Shown here: positions 16,533 to 25,350 of the stretch, piece after piece | Position numbering within the stretch: position 1 is the first letter of the stretch | Layout: every line of letters starts with the position of its first letter | Source of the DNA: Planctomycetota bacterium | GTDB taxonomy: Bacteria > Planctomycetota > UBA1135 > UBA2386 | Direction of reading: 5' to 3' | Length of the DNA: 41,177 nucleotides | Assembly (NCBI GenBank): GCA_028281765.1 | Contig: JANQJF010000051.1 | Span: 1 to 41,177 of the forward strand | Notes under the pieces: generated by a model | Databases searched by the model: none | Seen by the model: only the letters and a program-made list of their open reading frames with translations | Told to the model about the DNA's origin: nothing | Program-made: the position numbers and the translations under genes

Positions 16533-17837
16533 ATGACCCGCTCGGTTTTCATCAGCCTGAACCACCGCGACGCTGGACTCGCGGACGCTCTCCGCGCGGC
16601 GCTCGACGAGATCTTTGGCGGTGCGCTGTCGGTGAGCTTCTCGTCGCAAGCCGGCGCGATTCCGACCGGCTCCAACTGGTACCAGTGGATCGTCGATCAA
16701 GTTGTCGAGTGCGATCTCGCATTCGTCTTGATCACGCCGAACTCCGTGCAGGCCCCGTGGCTCATGTGGGAGTCAGGAGCCGTTTTCGGCGCCGCGCTTG
16801 CTGCAGGCAAGGAAGGTGTCGACAAGGTCTGGCCGATCGTGTTCCAGCTGAAGTCAGACGAGATTCCGTCGCCGATTCGCGACTCGAACACTCAGCGTCG
16901 CTACGGCGATCGCAAGGACGAAGTCGAGGCACTGATCCTCGACTTGTTCAAGCGCTACGCCACCGACTTCCCCGACGCGGCGCAGAAGCTGAAAGGCCTC
17001 GACGGGATTCTCGATGGCTACATGAAGCGAATCCGGCAGGAGCTGCTAAGCGCACCGGCGGTCGCGGGTGCTACCGTCCTCGAAGAGTGGCGCGAGCGCG
17101 TGCGAAACCTCGAGAAGCATGGACGGGTCTCGGAGGTCAAGGAACTGCAGCGTTGGATGGAGGTCACGTTCGGCCAGGATCCAGAAGGGCCGCAACCCGT
17201 CGACCTGAGCATCCACGTCCACCTCGGCGAGTTGTACGCGAGCAACCGAGAGTACGACGCCGCGATCGAGCAGTTCGTTCTCGCTCGCCGAATGGCGTCG
17301 CGCGACATCTTCATCCTGCGCCGGCTGGGCCGCTTCTACCTCGAAACCGGGAAGCGCGACGAAGCCTGGGAAGTCATCGGTCGAATCGAAGAACTCGACA
17401 AGGATGCCTACGCGCGCAACGCCGAATGCGCCGCGCTCAAAGGCAGATACTACTCCGACGTCGACGACTTTCAGAACGCTGCAGAGTGCTACGAGCTGGC
17501 GCTCCACAGAAACGCCAAGTCCTACTACCTCGCGAATCTCGCGGCGGAGAGTCACCTCAAGCTCGGCGACAAGACGAAGGCAAGCACGTACTTCCAGCGC
17601 GCGCTCACGATCATCGACAAGGAGATTAGCGACCAGAACGTGTGGACGGCCGCAACGAAGGCGAACGCGCATCTGGCGCTCGGTCAACTCGACGAGGCCG
17701 CCGCGGAACTCGACTTCATCGCTGGGTTGAAGCCGACCCGAGACACGATCGGCATCATGTCTCGGGGTCTTCGCGGTATCGCGGACCACTTGGATCCAAA
17801 GCCAGACGTCGATGCCCTCTTGCAGAAACTGTCCTGA
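16533..17837 (+). CDS. TIR-TPR protein
   Basis: This is a 434-aa soluble protein; ATG 16533 follows AAGGGG. Residues 1-150 are a divergent TIR (MTRSVFISLNHRDAGLADAL; ITPNSVQAPWLMWESGAVFG) in which E80 takes the catalytic-glutamate place, with the W-x3-E-x-GA pattern of many bacterial NADase TIRs. Residues about 190-430 are TPR-like helical hairpins (VHLGELYASNREYDAAIEQF; NAKSYYLANLAAESHLKLGD). TPRs often bind triggers or partners. Its stop lies 7 bp before the SLATT gene, so the two are one operon. The 262 bp separating it from the previous TIR gene (16271-16532) contain no gene and probably its own promoter. Confidence 0.92.
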   Translation: MTRSVFISLNHRDAGLADALRAALDEIFGGALSVSFSSQAGAIPTGSNWYQWIVDQVVECDLAFVLITPNSVQAPWLMWESGAVFGAALAAGKEGVDKVWPIVFQLKSDEIPSPIRDSNTQRRYGDRKDEVEALILDLFKRYATDFPDAAQKLKGLDGILDGYMKRIRQELLSAPAVAGATVLEEWRERVRNLEKHGRVSEVKELQRWMEVTFGQDPEGPQPVDLSIHVHLGELYASNREYDAAIEQFVLARRMASRDIFILRRLGRFYLETGKRDEAWEVIGRIEELDKDAYARNAECAALKGRYYSDVDDFQNAAECYELALHRNAKSYYLANLAAESHLKLGDKTKASTYFQRALTIIDKEISDQNVWTAATKANAHLALGQLDEAAAELDFIAGLKPTRDTIGIMSRGLRGIADHLDPKPDVDALLQKLS

Positions 17838-17844
17838 GGGATCC

Positions 17845-18735
17845 ATGAGCTCGGACACACTCAAAACCGCTTGGCGTCGGCAGCAGCAGTGGTCAGCGAT
17901 CGCAAATCGATACAAGGGCCTGCTGACTCAGTGGCGAATCATCGTTCTCAGCCTTGTCACGTCTGCGGCCGTCTGCGGAACTTCGAGTGGCGCCGTCGAA
18001 GCCGACGGCGCGCGCACGGCCCTCGGCATTCTGGCCGCGGTTGCGGCGGCGTGTGCACCGATCTTGAGCAAGCAACTGCTAGGGCAACGAAGCACCGCCA
18101 GGTGGGTGCGGGCCCGGTCTGCCTCCGAGGCGTTCAAGGCCGAGATCTTCCGATATCGCACCCGAACCGGTGTCTATTCGAAAGATGACGCGACGCAGAC
18201 ACTCTCCGCGGAGAGCAAGAAAATCAGCGAGTCCGTCGCAGACCTCGCCGACGTGCAGATGCCGGACATCGAGATCGACGCCGCAGAGTTGGGAGAGCTG
18301 TCGATCGACGGCTATGTCGAGCATCGTGTGCGAGATCAGATCGACTACTACGGTACCAGGGCGCGCGATCACAGCGCAACGGCCGAGCGGTATCGCAATC
18401 TCCACCTACTCTTGATGCTCGTCGCCGCGGTCATGGGCACGGTGTCAGCGTTCGTCGATGTCCAACTAGGCCCTTGGGTTGCCGTAGTGACCACCGCGAC
18501 CGCCGGACTGATTGCACACGCCTCGGCCGGCCGACACGACGAACTCGCGATCGCGTTCAGTGCAACAGGGAACCGGCTCCAGGAGGCCGTGGACCTCTGG
18601 ACGGATCGGCCGGCCAAGTCGAAGCCCACGCCCGAGGAGAGGAACGAGTTCGTCCAAACATGTGAGGCGGCGATCTCGAGCGAGAATCAGAGCTGGCACG
18701 CGAAGTTGTCCGAGCCGCCGCCGCGGGACGCCTAG
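17845..18735 (+). CDS. Tandem SLATT (2TM + 2TM) membrane effector
   Basis: This is a 296-aa protein starting 7 bp after the TIR-TPR stop; GAGGG overlapping that stop serves as its ribosome-binding site. The first half has two TM helices (about 33-52 and 58-76) followed by the WVRARSASEAFKAEIFRYR helix and a GVY ending, matching DUF4231/SLATT_3-type domains. The second half has RARDHSATAERYR, two more TM helices (about 190-207 and 212-230) and a helix with LAIAFSATGNRLQEAVDLW, as in SLATT_1. SLATT domains are predicted pore-forming or membrane-disrupting effectors linked to nucleotide-signalling systems. Pairing with an NADase-type TIR suggests a signal-gated membrane killer. No SLOG or SMODS domain is present in the gene. 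Confidence 0.9.
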   Translation: MSSDTLKTAWRRQQQWSAIANRYKGLLTQWRIIVLSLVTSAAVCGTSSGAVEADGARTALGILAAVAAACAPILSKQLLGQRSTARWVRARSASEAFKAEIFRYRTRTGVYSKDDATQTLSAESKKISESVADLADVQMPDIEIDAAELGELSIDGYVEHRVRDQIDYYGTRARDHSATAERYRNLHLLLMLVAAVMGTVSAFVDVQLGPWVAVVTTATAGLIAHASAGRHDELAIAFSATGNRLQEAVDLWTDRPAKSKPTPEERNEFVQTCEAAISSENQSWHAKLSEPPPRDA

Positions 18736-19001
18736 GTGCGCCGGACGACGAGTATCTTTGCGCTCTCGGGCGGACGCGCACCCGACATGCTGACGCTGCA
18801 CACGCAGGTGTTCGGACTCGGCGCAGCGGCCGTGCGGGCGAGATCGGATCAAACACTGACTCTCCTCGACGCCTGAACAACCGGACGCCCGGGAGTGTCG
18901 TCGCGACGACGCTCTAGAACTGAGAAAGAGGTCCGGCGACGACGTCCGACTGCTACAATCCTGGAGCGGAGCGAAAAGGGGAACAGAACAATGGAGAACA
19001 A

Positions 19002-21212
19002 ATGCCACGTCGAGCCCTCCACTCCTTGGTGCTCTGTATTGCCGCGTCACCCTGTCTCGGTGCCCAAGCCGCATGGAGACTGGCCGCGGCATCGCCGTCA
19101 GCACGCGTCACGCCCGGCTTCGAGTACGACTCCGTAGCCAATCGCGTGCTCGCCTTCGGGGGATTCAACGGATCGCAGTTCGGTGACACCTACGCCTTCG
19201 AGAACGGTGCTTGGTCGACGGTGCAGGCCAACGCCGCCCCGCTCTTTTCGGGTGGCCCCGCCGCGGCATTCGACAGCGCACGCAATCGGCTCGTCGAGTA
19301 CGGTCGCGCTTGGACCGGCTCACCCGATGCCCTCACGTACGAGTTCGACGGCGCCCAGTGGTTCGAGCGCGACGACCTCGCCGTCCTTCCGTTCTTGATC
19401 AATCGCGAGATGGCCTTCGACGAGTCGCGCGGTGTCTGCGTGATGTACGGCGAAGGGTTCACCTGGGAATACGACGGCAACGCATGGACGCAACGGTTCC
19501 CCGCCACGACACCGTCGCCGCGCATCGACTACCGGATGACGTATCACGCGGGACGACAAACAGTGGTGTTGCACGGCGGCAGACCAAATACCGGAGTCTC
19601 CAGTTCGTTTGGAGACCTGTGGGAGTTCGACGGAATCGATTGGACATTGCTGGACGACAGCGGTCCACCACGAGTGGAACACGGTTTCGTCTACGACTCG
19701 ATTCGCGATCGGCTCGTGGTGTTCGGTGGCCGCGACTTCCTCACGGTGTTCGACGACACGTGGGAGTGGGATGGCAACTCGTGGAGTGCCGTCAACACCG
19801 CCACCGCACCATCCGCACGTGTGCACCACGGAATGGCGTTCGATCCGACCAGCGGACAAGTCGTCATGTTCGGCGGTGCACCACAGTTCTTCCCGCCCTA
19901 CTTCGGTGACACTTGGACGTACGACGGCGTCAACTGGACGCAAGGCCAGTTCGAGAGCCCCAGTGAACGCAACCACGCCGCGATGGCATACGACACGGCG
20001 CGCGACAAAGCGATTCTGTACGGTGGCTTCGACGAACCGCTAGTCGAGCTCAACGGGACTTGGGAACTCGAGGGCCCAAGTTGGACACAGCGGTTCCCAG
20101 CGACTCAACCGCCGGCCTCTTGGGGGCACGTGATGACCTACGACGAGCAACGCGAGGTCACGGTCTTGGTGAGAACCGACGGGGACTTGGTGTCCACGCA
20201 CGAGGTCTGGGAGTTCGACGGCGACGATTGGCACCTGCGTGGCTCGGCCCCACAACCCCGCCACGCCGCGATCGCGTACGACAGTCTGCGTGGGCGATCC
20301 TTGATGTTCGGTGGCTCCGATTCGCCATTCACCGGCTTTCCGCCAGCGGACGACGTCTTGCGGGCGTGGGACGGCAACACCTGGATCGATATACCGACGG
20401 CATCCGCGCCCAGCCCGCGACAAGATCACGCGATGGCCTACGATCGACGACGTGATCGACTCGTGCTGTTCGGCGGCCGCGTGGACGGTGGGGTGGCGTT
20501 TGGCGACACATGGGAATTCGACGGCCAGGATTGGCACCTGATCACCAACTCGGGCCCAGGCCAGCGGTACGGCATGATCATGACTTACGACATCGCCCGT
20601 GATCGCACCGTCCTGCACGGCGGCCGACTCTTCCCGGGTTCCGGGTTCGCCGATACCTGGGAGTGGGACGGCAGCTCGTGGACGCAAGTTGCGCCGTCCA
20701 GCGTGCAGGGGCCGGGTGCCGAGCACGCCGGCACGTACGACTCGAGCCGAAACCGATTCGTCTCGTTCAAGAACGGTTTGATTTACACCTACGAAACATC
20801 GAGACCAGCCAGCGACCAAGGGTTCGGGAGTGGCTGCGTCGGAACTGCCGGCGCACCGAATCTGCAGACTCAGCCGTTCGGGCTGCCATGGATCGGGGAC
20901 ACGCTCCAGCTCGAGCTGACCCAGCTGACACCGATCATTCTGTTCCCAGCGTTCTTGGTGATCGGGCAGGACGAGATCGATGTCGACCTCACTCCGATCC
21001 AGGCCATCGGCTGCGATCTGCTCGTGCAGCCGGATTTCCACATCCTGCTGGCCAACCAATTCGGCGCGGCGACGGCTTCGATCCCGATCCCCGCAGACCC
21101 GGCGCTGGCGACCCAGGAGTTCGTAATGCAGGGAATCGCGGTCGACCCGCTCGCAAACCCAGCCGGCTTCACGACGAGCAACGGGCTGCGCATCGTGCCC
21201 GGTATCCGATAG
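19002..21212 (+). CDS. Secreted Kelch-repeat protein
   Basis: This is a 736-aa protein. ATG 19002 starts a signal peptide (PRRALHSLVLCIAASPCLGA, cleaved after AQA). Residues about 30-610 hold some twelve Kelch-like repeats of the form MAYD-x-R-x2-VVFGG-x-DTWEWDG-x2-W, building one or two propellers. Residues about 610-736 are the C-terminal beta region shared with other exported proteins here (GSGC, WIGDTLQLEL, LVIG, IGCDLLVQP, EFVMQG). There is no oxidase active site, unlike the copper oxidase at 34-36 kb. An extracellular binding or adhesion role is likely. Bases 18736-19001 upstream have no gene. Confidence 0.9.
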   Translation: MPRRALHSLVLCIAASPCLGAQAAWRLAAASPSARVTPGFEYDSVANRVLAFGGFNGSQFGDTYAFENGAWSTVQANAAPLFSGGPAAAFDSARNRLVEYGRAWTGSPDALTYEFDGAQWFERDDLAVLPFLINREMAFDESRGVCVMYGEGFTWEYDGNAWTQRFPATTPSPRIDYRMTYHAGRQTVVLHGGRPNTGVSSSFGDLWEFDGIDWTLLDDSGPPRVEHGFVYDSIRDRLVVFGGRDFLTVFDDTWEWDGNSWSAVNTATAPSARVHHGMAFDPTSGQVVMFGGAPQFFPPYFGDTWTYDGVNWTQGQFESPSERNHAAMAYDTARDKAILYGGFDEPLVELNGTWELEGPSWTQRFPATQPPASWGHVMTYDEQREVTVLVRTDGDLVSTHEVWEFDGDDWHLRGSAPQPRHAAIAYDSLRGRSLMFGGSDSPFTGFPPADDVLRAWDGNTWIDIPTASAPSPRQDHAMAYDRRRDRLVLFGGRVDGGVAFGDTWEFDGQDWHLITNSGPGQRYGMIMTYDIARDRTVLHGGRLFPGSGFADTWEWDGSSWTQVAPSSVQGPGAEHAGTYDSSRNRFVSFKNGLIYTYETSRPASDQGFGSGCVGTAGAPNLQTQPFGLPWIGDTLQLELTQLTPIILFPAFLVIGQDEIDVDLTPIQAIGCDLLVQPDFHILLANQFGAATASIPIPADPALATQEFVMQGIAVDPLANPAGFTTSNGLRIVPGIR

Positions 21213-21278
21213 CCGGCGCCGCCGCTGTGCTCGCGGGAGCGGGCAGACCCTGACATCGCTCGACATTCGCGACGGCGG

Positions 21279-21292
21279 CTGAGCCGGCTCAG
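21279..21292. other. 14-bp perfect palindrome between convergent genes
   Basis: CTGAGCCGGCTCAG is its own reverse complement and lies between the ends of the Kelch gene (plus) and the lipoprotein gene (minus). With no loop or T-tract it is a poor intrinsic terminator; it could be a protein-binding site. Its function is not established. Confidence 0.3.
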
Positions 21293-21382
21293 AACGCGAC
21301 GTGGACCGCTTCGAATCACCCCGCCCAACCTCGGTGCTGCGAGGACTCGCCTGCGCAACCGCTGAGCGGGGACTCTATCCCT

Positions 21383-22369
21383 TCAGCCCGAAACTCGACC
21401 AAACACCCGCACCACCCGCGGCTCGATGTCACCGCCGAAGTCGAGCGTCAACGAGCCGTTGACGATGCCCCGCGGTGCCCCATCACGCACGCGCACTTCC
21501 ACGACACACGGTTCGACGATCGCGACATCCAAGAACTCGGCGTAGCCGTTCTCGGCCGTCACTTCGCAACCGCGAACCCGCAGGCCGGACACTGCCGACC
21601 TCACCAGCACGCGACTTGCTTTCGACGAGAGCACGACGCAAGACGGCTCGAGCGTCAGCAATTCAGGAACACGCCCAAGCAGCACGCAGGACCTTGGACG
21701 GTCGATATCGGTATGAACCTCGATCGTTCGCGCGTACGTGCCGCGAGCAGGCGGAATGAACTCTCCTTCGATCACCCACCGATCGGCGGCTTCACGTTGT
21801 ATTCGCGCACCAACGATCCCGAATACTCCGCTCACCTCGAAAGGACGCCCTTCCGGGCTTCGGGCGACGAAACGATACGGAACTGGCTTCCCGAGTTCCG
21901 AGTCGCCCACCGCAAGCTCGGGCGGATCCAGAGCTACGCGAGCCTCCCCTTCGATCCGCAACTTCAGCGCGACCACCGGAAAGCCGGGGGCATCGGTCTT
22001 GCACGACACGTAGTCCTCGCTAAAGCCCGACTTGACTTGAACGTCGACTCGAAGCTCGAGCTCCTCGCCGGCGTCAAGCGAACAGCGCGTCGCTGCGGTA
22101 ATACGTCGACCATCGACGAACACCGCCTGGCACGAACAGGAGCTGAGGAAGTCAAGACACTGCAGTCGTTGCCCAGTGTGATTCTGCAACCGTGCGGCTA
22201 CTGACAGCGTGCTGCCCGTAAGCGCCGTGCGTTCGACCACGGGCGAGTCGAAAGCGACGACACCATCGAGCGGTGCCGCGCTTTCCGTGCATGCACCCAG
22301 CGCAAGCGAGAGCCAAACGGCCAAGACAGATCGAGTGAAGCGTCGATCGCGCTGGGTCGATGGCATCAT
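21383..22369 (-). CDS. DUF1573-like lipoprotein
   Basis: This is a 328-aa protein starting at ATG 22369 (a second Met follows), one base after the stop of the Cys-rich gene, so translation is coupled. The N-terminus is a lipoprotein signal: LAVWLSLALGAC with the lipobox LGAC. The mature part contains Ig-like, DUF1573-type modules: QNHTGQRLQCLDFLSSCSC, then a GEELELRV step and a VVALKLRIEG strand, the family's SCxC and extracellular beta pattern. Later Cys residues (CVVLSS, CEVTAE, EPCVVEV) suggest disulphides. It is likely anchored in a membrane with the domain outside the cytoplasm. Its exact role is unknown; it is the last gene of a three-gene operon. Confidence 0.85.
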   Translation of the reverse strand: MMPSTQRDRRFTRSVLAVWLSLALGACTESAAPLDGVVAFDSPVVERTALTGSTLSVAARLQNHTGQRLQCLDFLSSCSCQAVFVDGRRITAATRCSLDAGEELELRVDVQVKSGFSEDYVSCKTDAPGFPVVALKLRIEGEARVALDPPELAVGDSELGKPVPYRFVARSPEGRPFEVSGVFGIVGARIQREAADRWVIEGEFIPPARGTYARTIEVHTDIDRPRSCVLLGRVPELLTLEPSCVVLSSKASRVLVRSAVSGLRVRGCEVTAENGYAEFLDVAIVEPCVVEVRVRDGAPRGIVNGSLTLDFGGDIEPRVVRVFGRVSG

Positions 22370-22370
22370 G

Positions 22371-22910
22371 TCAGTCCCCGCTGGGGTCCACGGGTTCCGG
22401 ATCCGGCGATTGTGCGACGGCGTCGCACGAGGTGCAGATGTAGCCGACCTGGCCGACTGCATTGCCCTGACCGCACGTCTGACCCGACGACAGGTACGCA
22501 CGATAGATCCTGAACCCACCACACGCGATCGAGCCGTAGAAGGCCGGCGACACGACGTTGTTGTTGGGATCGTCCGGGTCATTCGGGTTGCCGAGGACCT
22601 TCCAATCAGGGGTGCAACCACCGTCATGGGTTTTCTTGCCGATGTAGATCCGGCCGGGGCAGTTGTTCTCGATCCGTGCACGCATGAAGGCGAAGCAACC
22701 CTCGGCATCACAGCCGCTGTCGCTCGGCGTGCACGTTCCACTCTGCCCCCAGAAGGTCCCGGTGGTCACAGACAGGCAAGACAATGTCGAAGACGGGCCG
22801 ACCTTGCGGAACTTGCAGCCCACGCATTCGTGATCTTGCGTCGTGTTGGTAGCTGCGGCGAGCGTCAGCATCAGAACGCCAAAGGAAATGGCGAAGAGTC
22901 GTTTCATCAT
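22371..22910 (-). CDS. Exported Cys-rich protein, 179 aa
   Basis: The signal peptide is clear (MMKRLFAISFGVLMLTLAAA). The mature protein has twelve cysteines distributed along its length (ECVGC, SGC, EGC, NNC, IAC, YIC and others), which fits a disulphide-stabilised extracytoplasmic protein, and an Asp/Pro-rich tail. I recognise no family. The start at 22910 or the adjacent Met at 22907 is equally possible. It is preceded by the membrane-anchored gene (12-bp gap) and followed one base later by the lipoprotein gene, so the three products probably work together outside the cytoplasm. Confidence 0.82.
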   Translation of the reverse strand: MMKRLFAISFGVLMLTLAAATNTTQDHECVGCKFRKVGPSSTLSCLSVTTGTFWGQSGTCTPSDSGCDAEGCFAFMRARIENNCPGRIYIGKKTHDGGCTPDWKVLGNPNDPDDPNNNVVSPAFYGSIACGGFRIYRAYLSSGQTCGQGNAVGQVGYICTSCDAVAQSPDPEPVDPSGD

Positions 22911-22922
22911 TGGATCAGGTTT

Positions 22923-23519
22923 CTAGTTGGCGTCTCGCAAGCGAGACAGGAACGCGTCGCACACTTCACGGCGAAGCTGCGACAGGGATTGGTGTTCGGA
23001 TGCCAGTCGGTCGAGTTCGCTGTCGAATCCGCGCGCGACGCGCACGACCTTGACGAACTGCTCCTGCTTCTCCGCGCAGAAGCCATAGCGACGCAACGTC
23101 GCCTTGCCCTCGACCTCTCGCTCCCAAGGTCGCGGCGCATCGGTGTCCGTCGACTGAACGAAGTACTCGAAGTCACCGTCCTCGAATCGTCGGTCGCCAA
23201 TCGAGAACAGGCGCTCGTAGCGCTGGTCGTCGACTTCATCGACACGCGTCGACAACGACTGCCAATGGGCGACGAGCTCACGCCAATCGGATTCGGCGGG
23301 CAATCGCAGATCTCGCGGCACGCCCACTCCGAGATGACGCATGGTCTCGAGTTCGAGCTTGAGGTCGGCCGGCGCGGCACAGCCGTGACTCGACTCGACA
23401 TCAGACGAGGCGCCGAACGAACCGGCCATGAACGACGCGGTCACCAGGATCGAGAGTGCGAAAGCTGCGACTCCCAGTCGTCGCCACGGTCGCGGAGGAT
23501 TGAGTCTGGTTTGTTTCAT
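22923..23519 (-). CDS. Membrane-anchored 198-aa protein, first gene of a three-gene operon
   Basis: The start was placed at ATG 23519 behind GGTGGAG; the open frame upstream is not coding-like. Residues about 12-35 are one hydrophobic helix (LGVAAFALSILVTASFMAG), an uncleaved anchor or signal peptide. The rest is charged and mostly helical, with two Cys in the last quarter (GFCAEKQEQF, REVCDAF). No known domain is recognised. The close spacing to the Cys-rich and DUF1573-like genes makes a common envelope function likely. It is divergent from the 23665 gene. Confidence 0.78.
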   Translation of the reverse strand: MKQTRLNPPRPWRRLGVAAFALSILVTASFMAGSFGASSDVESSHGCAAPADLKLELETMRHLGVGVPRDLRLPAESDWRELVAHWQSLSTRVDEVDDQRYERLFSIGDRRFEDGDFEYFVQSTDTDAPRPWEREVEGKATLRRYGFCAEKQEQFVKVVRVARGFDSELDRLASEHQSLSQLRREVCDAFLSRLRDAN

Positions 23520-23664
23520 GAGTGCTCCACCGGGGCAAATGCTTCCGGCCCACGCGATGTGTTCGATGCACGGCGCGCGGTCGAAGAAATCCGACGACCA
23601 ATCCAAACAGCGAATCCCGATGGATTTCGCCGACCGCTATCCATGTCACGAACACCTGTGAGGG
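23520..23664. promoter_or_regulatory. Divergent intergenic region
   Basis: These 145 bp lie between the starts of the three-gene envelope operon (minus) and the carboxypeptidase-regulatory-like gene (plus) and must contain at least one promoter. I could not identify convincing core boxes. Confidence 0.4.
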
Positions 23665-25110
23665 ATGCCTTGGCCACGCTCCATCTTCGTGACCGTTATC
23701 ACCGCCTTCGCCTTCGCGCTGTGGATGTCGCAACCGTTCGCCGCACGGCACCCGGTCGATCTTGCGGAGGCCCCTCCCGCAGCCACGACAGCTGAAATCA
23801 CGGCCGCTCGACTCGCCGACTCAACAACAGGTGAAACGCAGCGCACTACGATCGCTGCCGTCGTCGGCGGGCTCTCGCGCAGCGGAGGCACGTTCGACCC
23901 ACATGCACACGAACAGCTCCGCCTGCGGATCGTCGACGTTCACGGGCGGCCGATCGCCGGCGCTGAGGTATGCGCCACGGGTCTACGAAGCAAGGCACAC
24001 CCTGGATCGCACTTTCGCTGGCGCGACGCACCTCCGCACGCCATCAGCGATGCACACGGCGAGGCAACTCTCTCGTTTCCCGTGTGGGCGAGCGAGCGCG
24101 CCGCGACGTCACGTGTCACGATCCAGGTCGACCATCGAGAGTTCATCCCGAACGGGGCTGAAGTAGGGGTCGCTCCGAGCGTGCACGAGGTCACACTCGA
24201 ACGTGGCGCTCTGATCAGCGTTTCCGGATGGGTAGGCGACCCGAGTACCCTCGTAACCGAGGTCGAGCCGCGCGTGACCGACAGCGCACGGGTCCGAAAC
24301 TCGGATTGGCAATACCCAGTAGGCCGTCCTCCGAGCACGCACCGCATGGCGTTCGGCGAACATGCGCTCTACCTGACCCACCGCTGCGACGCTGGAGTGT
24401 TCCACAGCGGGATCCATGAATTCCAGGTCACCCCGACGACTCGGAAACACATTCGGCTCGAGCTGAAACCGGCTGTCACCTTGCGGGGACGGCTCGGAGA
24501 CAACGTCCCGCGCCCCATTCGAAACGGATCGGTACACCTCAACCTCTCGGTCGACCTGTCCAGCACACAGATGAGTCGTGCCTTCTCCGCACAGGTGACA
24601 CCCGATGGACAGTTCGAATTGCCTGGCCTCCCCATCGGAACTGGCGAAATCGTTGGAGCCTGTGATGGCTGGACGTCTGTTAGCACACTCCCTCCCTGTG
24701 AACACGAGGCTTTGCGCTCACACCTTCGCCCGAAGCCACAGTCGGTCGATGTTTCGGACGTTCCTGCTGAGATGGTGCTCGCCATGCAGCCCGCGAGCGC
24801 ACTCACAATCCAAGCAACTGACCCAGATGGTAAGCCGGCGGTCGGCGTGGAATTCCGCCTCTCGGCAAACGTCCTGTGGCGACACGGCCATGCCGAGCCG
24901 TTCATGCGACGACGCCTTCGCACACTCACCGACGAGAACGGCCTCGCGGTGTTCACGGAGCTGCCGGCTGGCCGACTGGACTGCACCGTAGCCTCGAGTC
25001 CGCTTCGCCTGCCCTGGCGCAAGCAAGGCGAGCGAAGCGTGCGCAACATCCGGCTGGAACTCGTATCCGGAACGCATCACGAAACGGAAGTACGGCTGAC
25101 GCGAGAGTAG
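23665..25110 (+). CDS. Exported carboxypeptidase-regulatory-like (Ig-fold) protein
   Basis: This is a 481-aa protein with an N-terminal hydrophobic segment (SIFVTVITAFAFALWM) acting as signal peptide or anchor. At least two carboxypeptidase-regulatory-like modules are visible: RLRIVDVHGRPIAGAEVCAT at about residue 86, and LTIQATDPDGKPAVGVEFRL followed by DENGLAVFTELPAGRL near residues 375-440. Between them is a similar module with TPDGQFELPGLPIGTGE. Such domains are beta-sandwiches on surface or secreted proteins, without catalysis. It is divergently transcribed from the envelope operon. Bases 25111-25350 after it hold no supported gene. Confidence 0.8.
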   Translation: MPWPRSIFVTVITAFAFALWMSQPFAARHPVDLAEAPPAATTAEITAARLADSTTGETQRTTIAAVVGGLSRSGGTFDPHAHEQLRLRIVDVHGRPIAGAEVCATGLRSKAHPGSHFRWRDAPPHAISDAHGEATLSFPVWASERAATSRVTIQVDHREFIPNGAEVGVAPSVHEVTLERGALISVSGWVGDPSTLVTEVEPRVTDSARVRNSDWQYPVGRPPSTHRMAFGEHALYLTHRCDAGVFHSGIHEFQVTPTTRKHIRLELKPAVTLRGRLGDNVPRPIRNGSVHLNLSVDLSSTQMSRAFSAQVTPDGQFELPGLPIGTGEIVGACDGWTSVSTLPPCEHEALRSHLRPKPQSVDVSDVPAEMVLAMQPASALTIQATDPDGKPAVGVEFRLSANVLWRHGHAEPFMRRRLRTLTDENGLAVFTELPAGRLDCTVASSPLRLPWRKQGERSVRNIRLELVSGTHHETEVRLTRE

Positions 25111-25350
25111 CTCGACCTCACTCCCTGCGCCAAGGCGCGCACCAGAGCATGGGCGACTCGCTCCTACTCGCAGTCCCTAGCGATCAGGACGTGGAACTCC
25201 AGAGCCGAAGTCGACTAGGCGGCACCGGCTGCGACGTGATCTTCACCGACCCCGAGATCGAACTTCGCCGCGGTCGCCCAGGCCCCGTGCGTATGTTCGA
25301 GCTGCTCATCCGGCGCGATGCCGCCTTTGGAACCGTTCGGTCCTGCTCGC

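Noticed and set aside
16533..18735. Classical Thoeris system
   Set aside because: There is a TIR but no ThsA-type SIR2-SLOG or macro-TM partner; the second gene is a tandem SLATT protein.
22209..23795. 528-codon plus-strand frame across the three-gene envelope operon
   Set aside because: It is opposite three genes with signal peptides and tight spacing, and its product has shadow-like composition.
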